From Butyriboletus loyo (Eukaryota > Basidiomycota > Agaricomycetes > Boletales > Boletaceae), in the NCBI GenBank assembly GCA_038093515.1, contig JBBPSI010000283.1, positions 1 through 28,590 on the forward strand: 28,590 nt of DNA, given 5' to 3'. The position numbers and the translations under genes were made by a program. Below, one piece after another: positions 28,331 through 28,590 of this stretch. The notes beneath the pieces are model-generated. The model did no database searches, was not told where the DNA came from, and was given only the letters and a program-made list of their open reading frames with translations. Numbering within the stretch: the first letter of the stretch is position 1; each line of letters begins with the position of its first letter.

Positions 28331-28590
28331 TGTTATAATTATAACATTCATTCATACACTTTGAACTTTGGACTTAGTCGCTTTGATCAAACTTCACTTT
28401 CAAAGGTCATGTGACATAGTGCACGTGATCATGGGAACTTACATGTGATCTCCTGCTGACTAAGCATATGATGTCATGGCCTAGACCAGACCTAGACTCT
28501 ATGATGTCATGACACATGTATTTAATCTCCATTTACTTCTCTTCCTTTTGATCACTGCACCTCGTGTGGTTAATCACCGTTGTGCTTCTC
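28331..28590 (+). repeat. LTR-F4, first half (runs off the window)
   Basis: It starts TGTTATAATTATAACA, preceded by gttat as a possible TSD. It is collinear with LTR-F3 for 260 bp. One CACGTG is kept and one has become CATGTG; TGACGTCA has become TGATGTCA. Confidence 0.9.

Overview
The window is a graveyard of nested fungal transposable elements. I see no intact host gene, no tRNA or rRNA and no CRISPR array. The organism is most likely a filamentous fungus. A basidiomycete is my best guess, because decay between repeat copies is dominated by CpG to TpG/CpA transitions and the elements are Ty3/gypsy chromovirus, Ty1/copia and Tc1/mariner types. The species cannot be told from the sequence.

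I named the repeats by comparing copies within the window. LTR-A (about 440 bp) belongs to a Ty3/gypsy chromovirus with four copies: Gyp-1 to Gyp-4. LTR-C (about 449 bp) belongs to a Ty1/copia element. LTR-B (about 0.7 kb), LTR-D (about 0.4 kb, related to LTR-A), LTR-E (about 0.83 kb), LTR-F (about 0.52 kb) and LTR-S (182 bp) occur only as LTRs. There are three Tc1-like elements (Tc1a, b, c). Eleven solo LTRs carry 5-bp target-site duplications (TSDs), nine of them exact.

Layout. 1-788: LTR-S remnant inside solo LTR-B1. 789-5634: Gyp-1, minus strand, gag-pol pseudogene with its 5' LTR. 5635-6937: Tc1a, dead transposase. 6938-9546: pieces of an old LTR-E (E1) split by solo LTR-C1, which itself holds a younger CpG-rich LTR-E2 (with LTR-C2 inside) and solo LTR-D1. 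9547-20454: Gyp-2, a two-LTR element on the minus strand with TSD agagt, expanded by LTR-F1, LTR-S2, LTR-C3, Tc1b (containing LTR-D2) and LTR-B2. 20455-20570: the other end of LTR-E1. 20602-21765: 3' end of a copia element. 21766-23058: 3' end of Gyp-4. 23059-27090: Gyp-3, plus strand, holding solo LTRs F2, F3 and A6. 27091-about 28010: Tc1c fragment. About 28012-28325: an unrecognised minus-strand ORF fragment. 28331-28590: start of LTR-F4.

The chromovirus is the most interesting resident. Its order is LTR, self-priming-type primer site, Gag (zinc knuckle), protease, RT, RNase H, integrase with chromodomain, then an extra open reading frame (ORF3) of about 415 codons, polypurine tract, LTR. 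ORF3 carries three CCHC zinc knuckles and occurs in two copies. The LTR has a TATA box, a transcript-start motif complementary to the primer site, a 10-bp-phased array of TGAGTCA-like bZIP sites and a heat-shock-element-like palindrome. In all three copies Gag ends at the same place and pol lies in the -1 frame. Every coding region in the window is broken by stops or frameshifts, so nothing here is likely to be autonomous. The value lies in the family architecture that the copies jointly reveal.
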